Shown here: piece after piece, positions 18,774 through 27,869 of the stretch
Layout: the number at the start of each line of letters is the position of its first letter
Position numbering within the stretch: position 1 is the first letter of the stretch
Origin: Bacillus suaedaesalsae
Lineage (GTDB): Bacteria; Bacillota; Bacilli; Bacillales; SA4
Direction: 5' to 3'
DNA length: 64,000 nucleotides
NCBI RefSeq assembly: GCF_016890225.1
Contig: NZ_JAFELM010000044.1
Coordinates: 62,001-126,000 of the forward strand
Notes under the pieces: generated by a model
The model's input: the letters and a program-made list of their open reading frames with translations, nothing else
What the model was told of the DNA's origin: nothing
Databases searched by the model: none
Made by a program: the position numbers and the translations under genes

Positions 18774-19643
18774 TCAATATTCATGTATTAAGTCCTTCAT
18801 CCTTGAAGAAGTAAGCTTCTCGGCAAAGTACGCGTGTAATAATTCATTTTCATCAAGCTCAAACCGTTTCTTATTATTTTCAACAATAACAATTGGATGT
18901 TTATACCCACGATAAAATTTACTTAATACTTCCATAATTTCATCAGCCTCTCTCACAAAAATCGGCTTCAACTTTGTAATGTTTCGATTATTTCCGTAAT
19001 AACGTTCTAATAAAAATCGGACATACACAAAGTTACTTTGCTTCCACTCGTGATATAGGGAAATGACTAAGAAGATGAATATTACCCAAAGATTCAGCTG
19101 TAAGGGTTCCATGGTAAATGTGACAACAGCAAATAAGCTAAGTAAGACAGCAGATGTGAAGATCGATAAGCGATGAGCTTTTGAAAACGACATGTAATAA
19201 GAAAAAAGTAAAAACAATAGCTTGCCTCCGTCTAAAGGCCAGATCGGCAGGAGATTAAACAGTAAAATGACAAGATTATGATAAACAAACAGCTCATAAT
19301 ACGTCGTAGATATAAAATTCATTTCATGCAAGAAAAAACCAAGTCCAAGCATCCAAATATGTTGCAGAGGACCAGCTAATATGACAAGTAACTCTTCTTT
19401 TAACGGCCGATTCCCATGCTCATCTAACTCCACTACTCCCCCAAAAGGAAGCAATTGAATTTTCTTTATCCTAAACCGAAAAAAAAGGGCCATACTTGCA
19501 TGACCCAATTCATGACATAACACAATAAAAAATACAATGAGTAGTTCTTTGAAATGGGCAGTTATGATACTAATTCCGATTATGACCCAAAATAATGGAT
19601 GGATAGAAAACTTTTGTATTAATCCCATTAGCGCATTACTCAA
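18774..19643 (-). CDS. spoIVFB: Sporulation intramembrane metalloprotease SpoIVFB
   Basis: SpoIVFB is the site-2-type zinc protease that processes pro-sigma-K in the mother cell's outer forespore membrane. It shows the zinc motif HELGH at residues 44-48 and the second ligand motif NLLPIWPLDGGK, among about six membrane helices. The carboxyl end is a CBS-like domain with FVREADEIMEVLSKFYRG. The likely start is a TTG at 19643, seven bases after AGGTG and overlapping the spoIVFA end; an ATG at 19628 is the alternative. SpoIVFA and BofC, its regulators, are also in the window. Confidence 0.95.
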   Translation of the reverse strand: MSNALMGLIQKFSIHPLFWVIIGISIITAHFKELLIVFFIVLCHELGHASMALFFRFRIKKIQLLPFGGVVELDEHGNRPLKEELLVILAGPLQHIWMLGLGFFLHEMNFISTTYYELFVYHNLVILLFNLLPIWPLDGGKLLFLLFSYYMSFSKAHRLSIFTSAVLLSLFAVVTFTMEPLQLNLWVIFIFLVISLYHEWKQSNFVYVRFLLERYYGNNRNITKLKPIFVREADEIMEVLSKFYRGYKHPIVIVENNKKRFELDENELLHAYFAEKLTSSRMKDLIHEY

Positions 19644-20418
19644 AGTCAATCACCTGGATTGGATCGATAAAGCTATCCCCCTTTTTAATGGCAAAATAGA
19701 ACGTTCCATTTACTCCATTATCATTGGTTGTTGCTGTACCTATTTTTGTTTTTTGTTCGACAAAGTCATATAATTTCACATCTGACGTTTCGAGGTTTCC
19801 ATACCATGATTCTGATTTATCGCTATGCTGAACCACAACCGTAATACCTTCAATTTCATCTTTTTGTCCAATAAACGTGATCATTCCCTCATTTATTGCC
19901 GTCACAGTAGAATTTGTCCCCGTCTCAACCATGATTCCTTGTCCGTTTTTCTCAAATCCCTCTAGTATTCTACCAGATGCCGGAACTGCATAATTTCCAA
20001 CAGGAACTTCTTCTTTTTTTGTATCCTGTGACTTTGTTGGTAATAAGGAAAGAGGCTTTCCAAATTGATCCTCATACCAAGATGTCACAGCAGCAAACTG
20101 AAATTCGCTTTCCATCGTTTTTGAAACAAAATCACGTGCTGGTTCGAATCGGGCAGAACCATCTTTATACATGATTGCGACAACTAGTAATACACAGGCG
20201 GAGGCTAACACCTTAAACATAAACCATTCTTTATTAAACAAAGGATGTGTGGTTTCGCCTCCTCCTTCATATGAATCGAAAGGAGACACTCCGTACTTTT
20301 CCTCATCACTTGCAATATAAGTTGAGACTGGTCTTGGCCTCTTATGTGAGGAAAGCTGCCCGCGTTCCTTTTTCCGCATTGCAATACGCTTCCGAATATC
20401 TTCCGCACGTTTACTCAT
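19636..20418 (-). CDS. spoIVFA: SpoIVFB regulator SpoIVFA
   Basis: SpoIVFA anchors SpoIVFB and BofA and is cut by SpoIVB to release pro-sigma-K processing. The start at 20418 (MSKRAEDIRKR) matches the B. subtilis start and sits nine bases after AAGGG. The product is 260 residues: a basic cytoplasmic amino end, one membrane helix (about 70-87, MFKVLASACVLLVVAIM) and a carboxyl M23/LytM-like domain (about 155-255). The usual zinc ligands of active M23 peptidases are not all evident, as is normal for SpoIVFA. It overlaps spoIVFB by eight bases. Confidence 0.93.
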   Translation of the reverse strand: MSKRAEDIRKRIAMRKKERGQLSSHKRPRPVSTYIASDEEKYGVSPFDSYEGGGETTHPLFNKEWFMFKVLASACVLLVVAIMYKDGSARFEPARDFVSKTMESEFQFAAVTSWYEDQFGKPLSLLPTKSQDTKKEEVPVGNYAVPASGRILEGFEKNGQGIMVETGTNSTVTAINEGMITFIGQKDEIEGITVVVQHSDKSESWYGNLETSDVKLYDFVEQKTKIGTATTNDNGVNGTFYFAIKKGDSFIDPIQVIDFE

Positions 20419-20468
20419 TTTCATCATCCCTTAAAGTAGAGTTTGTACATCTTATGACTTGTCCGGGG

Positions 20469-20497
20469 TATATATGCTAGAAACTAGCGGAATGATG
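20469..20497 (-). promoter_or_regulatory. Candidate sigma-E promoter of spoIVFA-spoIVFB
   Basis: On the minus strand CATCATT (20491-20497) precedes CATATATA (20469-20476) by 14 bp, about 50 bp before the spoIVFA start. Spacing and -10 form fit sigma-E, which drives this operon in B. subtilis. By eye only. Confidence 0.45.
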
Positions 20498-20643
20498 GTT
20501 TATTTTTATTATAAGGTTGTGTTAATTATAGGGACTGGAGTGGAAGATTCTCGACTCCTCGAGGTAACCAAACATGATTGTTGCAATTAATGCTGTATGT
20601 CATACTGAAAACTTTGGATTTGGGAAGTCATTTGCATCAAATC

Positions 20644-20672
20644 AAAAAAACTATCCAACTCTGTGGATAGCT
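20644..20672 (-). terminator. Intrinsic terminator of minCD
   Basis: Seven-base stem CTATCCA/TGGATAG (20651-20670) followed on the minus strand by TTTTTTTG, just after the minD stop. Confidence 0.85.
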
Positions 20673-20683
20673 TTTTAACAATA

Positions 20684-21478
20684 TTATCTAATACCAAAGA
20701 ATTTCTTTACCTTTGTAAAGACTCCCTTTTCTTCATCTAATACTTGAAGAGGAACAGATTCTCCTAAAATTCTTCTAGCAATATTTCGGTATGCAAGTGA
20801 TGCTTTACTTGAGGGATCAAGTGCAATTGGCTCTCCGCTATTAGATGCACGAATAACACTATCGTCATCAGCTACAATGCCTAACAGATCAATGGCAAGA
20901 ACTGAAATGATTTCATCCACATCTAGCATTTCACCTGTTTTCATCATGTGATTACGAATACGGTTGACTACTAGCTTCGGTGGTTCAATTGCTTCTTTTT
21001 CTAGTAACCCAATAATACGGTCTGCATCACGAACAGAAGAAATTTCTGGTGTTGTAACAACAATTGCCTTGTCTGCACCAGCCACTGCGTTTTTAAAGCC
21101 TTGTTCAATACCTGCTGGACAATCGATAATAATATAATCATAGTCTTGTTTAAGTTCATTAATGAGCTTCTTCATTTGCTCGGGTTGAACCGCTGTTTTA
21201 TCGACAGTTTGAGCCGCAGGTAATAAATATAAACACTCAAATCTTTTATCTTTAATCAACGCTTGGTGTGTTTTACAGCGTCCATTAATAACGTCAACTA
21301 AATCATAAATAATTCGGTTTTCAAGTCCCATTACCACATCTAAATTACGTAAGCCGATATCTGTATCAACTAAACAAACACGCTTTCCTGAAAGAGCAAG
21401 CGCAGTACCAATATTTGCAGAAGTTGTAGTTTTCCCTACGCCGCCTTTTCCAGATGTTATAACAATTGCCTCTCCCAC
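20684..21478 (-). CDS. minD: Septum site-determining ATPase MinD
   Basis: MinD recruits MinC to the membrane to block division near the poles. The 264-residue ParA-type ATPase shows the deviant Walker A GKGGVGKTTTSANIG near residue 10, VCLVDTDIGLRNLD and DYIIIDCPAGIE. It ends in an amphipathic membrane-targeting helix (FTKVKKFFGIR). It lies one base after minC. In B. subtilis minCD lies directly downstream of mreBCD, but here a very strong terminator separates them. Confidence 0.98.
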   Translation of the reverse strand: MGEAIVITSGKGGVGKTTTSANIGTALALSGKRVCLVDTDIGLRNLDVVMGLENRIIYDLVDVINGRCKTHQALIKDKRFECLYLLPAAQTVDKTAVQPEQMKKLINELKQDYDYIIIDCPAGIEQGFKNAVAGADKAIVVTTPEISSVRDADRIIGLLEKEAIEPPKLVVNRIRNHMMKTGEMLDVDEIISVLAIDLLGIVADDDSVIRASNSGEPIALDPSSKASLAYRNIARRILGESVPLQVLDEEKGVFTKVKKFFGIR

Positions 21479-21479
21479 G

Positions 21480-22163
21480 CTAAATTCCCCTCTCTAATCT
21501 TGTTAAATTTGGTCTTAGATGAGATAAAACCTGTAAACGATCAATGATGATTCTGTCTTCTTTATTTATATAAGCACATTCCATGTCGTTTGTCTCTTCA
21601 TTGGAGAATTCAAGTGCTCTATTTAAAATATCACTGATTTTCAAACCCGTCGGCTTCATTACAGATGCAACGATTACCGCCTCAGTGTCACCATGAATAC
21701 CAGCATAAGCATGTCCGCGAAGCGAACCCATGACAAATATATTCCCGCCAGCCATTACCGTTCCACCAGGATTTACATCTCCTATAAGTAATAAATCCCC
21801 AGGCACTTCTAGCACTTGTCCAGACCGAACCATTCTACAAACAGAAGTAATTTCGGATTGCTTCTTTAGCTCCTGTGCTTCAGCCTTTGAAATGACTTCA
21901 CTTTCAATAGAGCCGACTACTAAGTTTTTCTTCTTACGAATTAATGTTCTTAGAAGCTCCTCTTCTTTCTTTGTTATGTACCGCATTCCTACTTTTACAT
22001 GAACTGTGATAAGAGGACTTTCTTGCTGTATATGTTGATTTCCTGATAGCTTTTCCTCAATCTCCGTAATGAGTTCTTGAAAAGAACAACGATCATCGAG
22101 ATGTAACGTTAAGCCATCCTTCGTTCCTTTTATTGTTACAAATTGTTGCTTACTGCCTTTCAC
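21480..22163 (-). CDS. minC: Septum site-determining protein MinC
   Basis: MinC inhibits FtsZ assembly. Its 227 residues comprise the amino FtsZ-interacting domain (1 to about 100) and the carboxyl beta-helix (about 105-210: [18 protein letters not shown], then [16 protein letters not shown]) that binds MinD. The ATG follows GGTGAG. The promoter should lie in the 170 bp between the mre terminator and this start. Confidence 0.97.
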   Translation of the reverse strand: MKGSKQQFVTIKGTKDGLTLHLDDRCSFQELITEIEEKLSGNQHIQQESPLITVHVKVGMRYITKKEEELLRTLIRKKKNLVVGSIESEVISKAEAQELKKQSEITSVCRMVRSGQVLEVPGDLLLIGDVNPGGTVMAGGNIFVMGSLRGHAYAGIHGDTEAVIVASVMKPTGLKISDILNRALEFSNEETNDMECAYINKEDRIIIDRLQVLSHLRPNLTRLERGI

Positions 22164-22334
22164 TTACGCTCACCTCATATAGTAGAAATTCGACAGGAGC
22201 TTAGTATTTTCCTTCTTTTCCTACTCGAAAATCTTTTTCCAAACGTAGCATTTTAGAGACTTTCTGCTACTATAACTATATCATTTTTTTGCTAGTTTTA
22301 CGTAACAAATTGACTTGTCATGAAAAATAGAAAA

Positions 22335-22386
22335 ATTAGAAAAACTTGGCTAGCACCGAGTCCTTTGATAGGTGCTAGCCAAGTTT
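22335..22386 (-). terminator. Strong intrinsic terminator of mreBCD
   Basis: Sixteen-base perfect stem starting AAACTTGGCTAGCACC (22342-22357 with 22371-22386), 13-base loop, then TTCTAATTTTTC on the minus strand. It isolates mreBCD from minCD. Confidence 0.93.
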
Positions 22387-22395
22387 AATTGTACA

Positions 22396-22914
22396 TCACT
22401 GATCGTTATTTGTATCAATAATTTTAAAAAATTGTCGTTTTAATGGTACAAATAATACAATCACGAACGCTAGATTTAAAATAAGCGTTGGAAGTAAACG
22501 AATTGACAGAAATTCAGAGGCAATCATTGACGTATTAGCTAATAAATATTGTATGCCATATACATAAAAATCTAATAAAGTAATCATGATCAAACTAATG
22601 AAGGTGACGGTAAAGGTATTAATCTGGAATAACTTAATAATCCAAGCAACAATGTATGCTAAAAATGTGAATGCAAACATATAAACACCTATCAAGTTTG
22701 TATATAACAAATCATATAAAATTCCTAATACGAATCCATAAATCATTCCTGTTCGAACATTTGTAAACATCGTGACAAAAACAACGATAATTAATACAAA
22801 TCGTGGGACAAGAATTCGTTCCATACCAAAAAGTTCAGAAGGTAATACAGAAACAAACACACTTTCTAATATAAAGCATAAGAACGCGAGAGTAGGAAGA
22901 AACCATTTCCTCAA
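22396..22914 (-). CDS. mreD: Rod shape-determining membrane protein MreD
   Basis: MreD is the multi-spanning partner of MreC and RodA in lateral wall synthesis. The 172-residue protein has about five membrane helices and the family block GMIYGFVLGILYDLLYT near residue 55. It overlaps mreC by four bases and ends ten bases before the mre terminator. Confidence 0.95.
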   Translation of the reverse strand: MRKWFLPTLAFLCFILESVFVSVLPSELFGMERILVPRFVLIIVVFVTMFTNVRTGMIYGFVLGILYDLLYTNLIGVYMFAFTFLAYIVAWIIKLFQINTFTVTFISLIMITLLDFYVYGIQYLLANTSMIASEFLSIRLLPTLILNLAFVIVLFVPLKRQFFKIIDTNNDQ

Positions 22915-23792
22915 TTCTCTTCCCCCTCTTTTTCACTTTCATTAATATCTTCTGCCCCCATCATCGTACGATCAACGACAATGACATGATCAATGTCATA
23001 TAGATTAGCAGCAGGCTTCACATAAGCTGACTTCGTAAGCCCGTCTTCTGATGGAAATACTTCTGTGATTGTGCCTATAATTAAACCTTCTGGGAAAACA
23101 CCGCCTTTTCCAGAGGAAATGACAATCTCTCCTTCTTTCACTTCCGCATCATATGGGATTCGTTTAAAAATTAAAGATTCTCTCGCTTCATCAAAGCCTT
23201 CAATTAAACCGAATGTATTCGTCTTCCCCTGAATAATTGCTGAAATTCGATTTGTACGGTCAGGTGCACTTAACAGTTGAATGGTGGATGTGAATGGTGA
23301 TACGAATTTCACTTTACCAATGAATCCTTCTGATGTAATGACTGCCATATTTTCTGCAACGCCATGGTTACTTCCTCTATTTAACGTTAACATTTCATGC
23401 CAACGGTCTGGGTTTCTCGCAATAACAGTTGCATGAATTTCTTTAAACTCCCTGATACTTTCTGGTTTATCTAATAATGCTCTTAACTTTTCATTTTCAT
23501 CTTCAAGTGATCTCGCCTTAACCGATAATTCCACATATTCTTCTAATTTAGCTTTTAATTCTTGATTTTCTTTATATGTGTTTTTGAGATTTTGCAGACC
23601 ACCAACAAACTCTTTCACTTCTAGCGCTGGATAATGGAATACTCCTCCAACCCATCCCATCGTATCTTTAATAAACTGCTCCGGCCAAGTCAATTTTTCT
23701 CTATCATTTATCGAAAAGCCAATCAATGCCACTAAAATAATGATACTGACTAATAAAATGATAAGCCGCTTGTTTAAAAAGAACTGTGGCAT
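22911..23792 (-). CDS. mreC: Rod shape-determining protein MreC
   Basis: MreC links the MreB cytoskeleton to the periplasm-side wall enzymes. The start at 23792 (MPQFFLNKRL) follows GAGGGTGAGG; a GTG three codons upstream overlaps that site. The 293 residues include one membrane helix (about 10-28), a coiled coil (about 65-110) and two beta-barrel subdomains with the GSNHGVAENMAVI block. An acidic tail ends ESEKEGEEN. mreB is 130 bp upstream. Confidence 0.96.
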   Translation of the reverse strand: MPQFFLNKRLIILLVSIIILVALIGFSINDREKLTWPEQFIKDTMGWVGGVFHYPALEVKEFVGGLQNLKNTYKENQELKAKLEEYVELSVKARSLEDENEKLRALLDKPESIREFKEIHATVIARNPDRWHEMLTLNRGSNHGVAENMAVITSEGFIGKVKFVSPFTSTIQLLSAPDRTNRISAIIQGKTNTFGLIEGFDEARESLIFKRIPYDAEVKEGEIVISSGKGGVFPEGLIIGTITEVFPSEDGLTKSAYVKPAANLYDIDHVIVVDRTMMGAEDINESEKEGEEN

Positions 23793-23921
23793 GATCCTCA
23801 CCCTCTTTATATCGTTAGTTCTCTATTTAGTAGGCTCTATTTTAGTTAAAATATGTATTCTCTTGGGAATGTTGATTCTTTCACCGAAGAAAGACCTAAG
23901 AAATCTTCTTAGGTCCATCGG

Positions 23922-24947
23922 TTAGTATCTACGGTTTGAATACTTTGCTTTATTCTTAAATAGATCGATGTTATCTAATGATTTCCCAGTGCCGATTGCG
24001 ACACAGTCTAGCGGATTTTCTGCGACAAGTACAGGCATACTTGTTTCTTCGCTAATCACTTTATCTAAGTTTCGAAGTAAAGCTCCACCACCTGTTAACA
24101 CGATACCACGGTCCATTATATCAGCCGCTAGTTCTGGTGGAGTTTTCTCTAATGTTACTTTAACTGCTTCTACAATCGCAGTAACAGTATCCTTCAATGC
24201 ATCTGCTACTTCTTTTGCAGAAATTGAAATTGTTTTTGGTAACCCAGTTAGCAGGTCACGCCCACGAATATCAATGTTTTCGATACCTTCTGGTGAACCA
24301 GCAGACCCGGCTTCTACTTTCAACATCTCTGCTGTACGTTCGCCGATCATTAAATTATAGTTCTTCTTTATATATTGAATGATTGCATCGTCCATTTCAT
24401 CTCCGGCAATACGAATGGATTCACTCGTTACAATTCCACCTAATGAAATGATGGCAACTTCAGTTGTTCCTCCACCGATATCAACAACCATACTACCTGT
24501 TGGTTCCCAAACTGGAAGGTTTGCTCCAATTGCAGCAGCAAATGGCTCTTCAATAGTGAAAGCCTCTCTTGCTCCTGCTTGCTTTGCAGCTTCAATAACA
24601 GCACGTTCCTCAACCTCTGTAATTCCAGAAGGAACACAAATCATGACATATGGTTTTCCAGAGAAAAAGCTTTTATTTTTTAAAGCTTGTTTTATGTAAT
24701 ATTTCATCATCGTTGTTGTCGTTTCATAATCAGCAATAACTCCGTCTTTCATTGGTCTAGTTGCAATGACATTACCAGGAGTACGACCGATCATGTTTTT
24801 CGCATCATTACCAACGGCAACAATATGCTTGGAGTTCGTTTGTACCGCTACCACCGACGGTTCGCGTACAACAATCCCTTTACCTTTTACATATACTAAC
24901 GTATTCGCCGTTCCTAAATCTATTCCAAGGTCTCTTGTACCAAGCAT
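23922..24947 (-). CDS. mreB: Actin-like cytoskeletal protein MreB
   Basis: MreB directs lateral peptidoglycan synthesis and rod shape. The 341-residue protein has the actin-fold motifs: [17 protein letters not shown] (phosphate 1), [18 protein letters not shown] (phosphate 2) and [15 protein letters not shown] (adenosine). The length and carboxyl end fit MreB rather than the paralogue Mbl. It heads mreB-mreC-mreD. A 200-bp leader with a ten-base hairpin separates it from radC. Confidence 0.97.
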   Translation of the reverse strand: MLGTRDLGIDLGTANTLVYVKGKGIVVREPSVVAVQTNSKHIVAVGNDAKNMIGRTPGNVIATRPMKDGVIADYETTTTMMKYYIKQALKNKSFFSGKPYVMICVPSGITEVEERAVIEAAKQAGAREAFTIEEPFAAAIGANLPVWEPTGSMVVDIGGGTTEVAIISLGGIVTSESIRIAGDEMDDAIIQYIKKNYNLMIGERTAEMLKVEAGSAGSPEGIENIDIRGRDLLTGLPKTISISAKEVADALKDTVTAIVEAVKVTLEKTPPELAADIMDRGIVLTGGGALLRNLDKVISEETSMPVLVAENPLDCVAIGTGKSLDNIDLFKNKAKYSNRRY

Positions 24948-25011
24948 GTATGTATCTTCCTTTCTAACCTTTTTATGATGTCAGGGCATTTGACATGCTC
25001 TTCTATATGTT

Positions 25012-25041
25012 GTTCAAAAAGGCCAGTTTCTCTTTTTGAAC
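25012..25041. other. Ten-base hairpin in the radC-mreB gap
   Basis: GTTCAAAAAG (25012-25021) pairs perfectly with CTTTTTGAAC (25032-25041) around a ten-base loop. No T-run follows on the minus strand, so it is not an ordinary terminator. It could be an mRNA element in the mreB leader or an operator. Confidence 0.5.
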
Positions 25042-25149
25042 TAGCTCTATTCATAACAATATGTTTGCTGTTTTCGTATCATACTAGTTTTAACTAGTTA
25101 AAAAACTCACAAAGAGTATTATAAATGATGTGACTCGAAAAGGATAGTA

Positions 25150-25842
25150 CTACACATATCCTTTTTCTTTCAGACTAACAAATTTCCCATCTCCAATAAT
25201 GAGATGATCTAATAAATCGATTCCGATAATTTTTCCACATTCTGATAATCGTTTTGTCACTTCAATATCTTCTTTACTTGGAGCTGGGTCTCCAGACGGA
25301 TGATTATGAATGCATATTATAGAGGCTGCAGAACGTCTAAAGGCTTCCTTAAACACTTCGCGTGGGTGAACAATGGAGGCGTTTAAACTCCCGATAAATA
25401 TCGTTTGTTTATGAAGAACTTGGTTTTTCGTATTTAAATAGAGGCAAACAAAATGCTCTTGTGTTAAGAATCGCATATCTTCCATGACATATCTTGCTCC
25501 ATCCTCTGGGGAACGAATGACAAATCGTTCATCATAGCGCAGGTTTCCAATTCTTCTTCCTAACTCAATAGCTGCCATAATTTGAATGGCTTTTGTTTTT
25601 CCTATCCCCTTCATCATCGTAAGCTCTTCAATTGTCGCATCCTTTAGCATTCGTAATCCTTCAAAATGATTTAATAACCGGTTCGCAAGCTGCAAGACGG
25701 ATTCTTCCTTAGATCCGGTTCGTAGTAAGATAGCTAGCAGTTCATGGTTTGATAAACTTTTCGGTCCGTCAACGAGTAACCGTTCTCTCGGTCTTTCATC
25801 CTGTGGAAAGTCTCTAATCATTAATGAAGCACTTTGTACCAA
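25150..25842 (-). CDS. radC: RadC family JAB/MPN domain protein
   Basis: RadC has an amino helix-hairpin-helix-like region (MKGIGKTKAIQIMAAIELGRR) and a carboxyl JAMM metalloprotease-type domain with HNHPSGDPAPSKED near residue 180. Its real function is unsettled despite the DNA repair name. The best start is a TTG at 25842, eight bases after AAGGGGGA, giving 230 residues. The first ATG, seven codons on, better matches the B. subtilis protein but has no ribosome site. It follows maf by 15 bp, as in B. subtilis. Confidence 0.93.
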   Translation of the reverse strand: MVQSASLMIRDFPQDERPRERLLVDGPKSLSNHELLAILLRTGSKEESVLQLANRLLNHFEGLRMLKDATIEELTMMKGIGKTKAIQIMAAIELGRRIGNLRYDERFVIRSPEDGARYVMEDMRFLTQEHFVCLYLNTKNQVLHKQTIFIGSLNASIVHPREVFKEAFRRSAASIICIHNHPSGDPAPSKEDIEVTKRLSECGKIIGIDLLDHLIIGDGKFVSLKEKGYV

Positions 25843-25857
25843 AAACTCTTTTCCCCC

Positions 25858-26424
25858 TTATGGCTTAAAACCAAGTTTCTTTAACTCCCTAATTAAAGTT
25901 GAAACTGGTAAACCAACGACGGAAAAATAATCACCTTTTATTTCCTTAACAAATGCAGCTCCTAATCCTTGTATGCCATAGGAACCAGCCTTATCAAAAG
26001 GTTCTTTACTCTGAATATACTGCTTGATGTCTTCCTTGGATAATGGCCAAAACGTAACTTCTGTGTCAACATAAAAGGAATGTACACTACCCGCTTTAAC
26101 AAGTGCTACACCTGTTAAAACATGATGAGTAGTACCAGATAACATAGAGAGCATTTTAAAGGCTTCTTCTTCGTCCTTTGGTTTACCTAATATGTTTGTA
26201 TTTTTTACGACAATCGTATCTGCTCCCACCACGATAGAATTCGGATATTGTTTCGCAACGTCACGTGCCTTTTGGGAGGCGAGCGAAACGACTACTTCTT
26301 CTGGTGTATGGGAAGGATTAATAATCTCTTCGATGGTGCTAGCCGAAACGTCAAATGTAATTCCGAGGTTAGTGAGTAGTTCTTTTCGTCTAGGAGACGA
26401 AGAGGCTAAAATGAGGTGTTGCAT
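25858..26424 (-). CDS. maf: Maf family nucleoside triphosphate pyrophosphatase
   Basis: Maf proteins hydrolyse non-canonical or excess NTPs such as dTTP and UTP. In Bacillus overproduction blocks septation. The start at 26424 (MQHLILASSSPRRKELL) follows TTAGGTGATG and gives the normal 188 residues; an in-frame ATG 23 codons upstream is rejected. Key blocks are SSSPRR (residues 7-12), GADTIV near 70 and KAGSYGIQGLGA near 145. It lies between spoIIB and radC. Confidence 0.96.
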   Translation of the reverse strand: MQHLILASSSPRRKELLTNLGITFDVSASTIEEIINPSHTPEEVVVSLASQKARDVAKQYPNSIVVGADTIVVKNTNILGKPKDEEEAFKMLSMLSGTTHHVLTGVALVKAGSVHSFYVDTEVTFWPLSKEDIKQYIQSKEPFDKAGSYGIQGLGAAFVKEIKGDYFSVVGLPVSTLIRELKKLGFKP

Positions 26425-26574
26425 ATCATCACCTAACTTCATTTGGTTTTTGAGGAAGATACAATACAACACAATCATACCACCCTCTACCAAATTCTAC
26501 AAATTTTAAAAAACAGAATTATTATAGCCCTATTTTCCATTTTTTAAGCATTTTCGTTATTTATAGAACAAATA

Positions 26575-26611
26575 GAAATGGGAAGAAGCGATATATACTT
26601 CGCTTCTTCCC
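26575..26611 (-). terminator. Intrinsic terminator of spoIIB
   Basis: Eleven-base stem GGGAAGAAGCG/CGCTTCTTCCC (26580-26590 with 26601-26611), followed on the minus strand by ATTTCTATTT, about 30 bp after the stop. Confidence 0.75.
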
Positions 26612-26639
26612 ACGACTTTTTGTCCATCATTCGACAGCA

Positions 26640-27749
26640 TTATTTTTGCTCTAAAATCCATTTTTGATAGATTTGGTAACACGTTAATAATGTTTGTTGT
26701 GTGCTCCAAAAATCTTTCGTATCTCCACTAGATTCGTAGCTGGCAGCTTTTTCATATGCATCTTTTACTGCGGAAATATAAGAGGCAGAACTTGACTGTT
26801 CATCTGATTTCTTTAATGTTTCGGCTGCTTTTGTGATTTCTGCCCATTCAATCGCTTGAGTAGTAGAAGAATACTTATTCGTTGTATAGGAAAGCAATTG
26901 ATCAAAAAGCTGTCTTGCCTTTAGTACTTCCGGATCTGCTGTCACATTTTTCTCAGGAGTGGAAATGGACTTCACATATGTATCCTGACCTTGTTCGTTA
27001 TATGGTTTACTAATTGCTGTCCCTATCTCCTTAGTAAATCCAATTCCAATAAATAAAAAATGATTTCCATCTATGCTCATAGATGTGCTAGCAAAACCCT
27101 TATTCTTTAATTCTTCCATAATCGGAGTAGCTTGAGTTTCAGACGAAAACGCGCCTCCTTGTACTAAAAAGACATCTAAACTAGGTGCAGTAAAAGATTC
27201 TTTGTTGACCTCTCCTGCCCCTTTACCATCGTTTTCGGAACCTTTGCCCGGTGTAGCCTTTTCCACCTGTTCCGTCTGATTGGTTGCTACGGGAATTGTC
27301 TCACCCGTAAACATTCTAAGCACAACCATTCCAAAACACGTACCTACAACAAGGGCAGAAACGATCGATAACAGAAGAGTTTTCAGAGGATAAGCTTCTT
27401 TATTTTTTTTCTTCTTGAATGAACTTCCTACTGTAAAGGACGTGATCGTGGGTGTTTTCTTCTTTCTTAAGTCATCAATATCCACAATGCTTTCCCTATT
27501 AAACGTGTGATCTCGAACAGGCTGCTTTGGTAAGACCCAGTCAAATTCATCTTCTTCTTGGTTTGCAGCTGCAATTTCTTCCTTTGCGAGTACTTCATCA
27601 ATATCGACAATCGTTAGCTCTTCTTCATAATCAGTTTCTATTGGCTTCTCTCGAACACTCTTCTTTTCTACCTTTTCTGTTTCCGATGTCGCTTCAAAAA
27701 ACGACCGCTCTTTTCCATTGATTTTTATGGTCACTTTAGGCTTGTCCAT
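26640..27749 (-). CDS. spoIIB: Sporulation septum protein SpoIIB (SPOR domain)
   Basis: SpoIIB helps septal thinning and engulfment together with SpoIID/M/P. The start at 27749 (MDKPKVTIKINGKE) follows GGAGGTGTGAGG and gives 369 residues. There is an acidic cytoplasmic region with repeated IVDIDE/IVDIDD motifs (about 47-52 and 88-93), one membrane helix (about 123-146) and an external SPOR-like domain (about 190-260, FLVQGGAFSSETQATPIMEE). Its position upstream of maf-radC-mreBCD is as in B. subtilis. A strong terminator separates it from the pilus operon. Confidence 0.9.
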   Translation of the reverse strand: MDKPKVTIKINGKERSFFEATSETEKVEKKSVREKPIETDYEEELTIVDIDEVLAKEEIAAANQEEDEFDWVLPKQPVRDHTFNRESIVDIDDLRKKKTPTITSFTVGSSFKKKKNKEAYPLKTLLLSIVSALVVGTCFGMVVLRMFTGETIPVATNQTEQVEKATPGKGSENDGKGAGEVNKESFTAPSLDVFLVQGGAFSSETQATPIMEELKNKGFASTSMSIDGNHFLFIGIGFTKEIGTAISKPYNEQGQDTYVKSISTPEKNVTADPEVLKARQLFDQLLSYTTNKYSSTTQAIEWAEITKAAETLKKSDEQSSSASYISAVKDAYEKAASYESSGDTKDFWSTQQTLLTCYQIYQKWILEQK

Positions 27750-27810
27750 CCTCACACCTCCTACTTTGTCGTAATTTCTCAAGAATACTTTTCATCACTG
27801 TAACATATAC

Positions 27811-27846
27811 AAAAAAAAAAATAACAAGACATTTGTCGTCTTGTTA
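27811..27846 (-). terminator. Intrinsic terminator of the pilus operon
   Basis: Nine-base perfect stem TAACAAGAC/GTCTTGTTA (27822-27830 with 27838-27846), seven-base loop, then eleven T on the minus strand. It closes pilB...pilO before spoIIB. Confidence 0.95.
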
Positions 27847-27869
27847 AGAAAGGTTTTCGTCATTATTCG

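Noticed and set aside
23968-24360. Plus-strand ORF of 130 codons inside mreB
   Set aside because: It is antisense to a strongly conserved gene, with a Ser/Ala-rich composition typical of shadow frames and no ribosome site.
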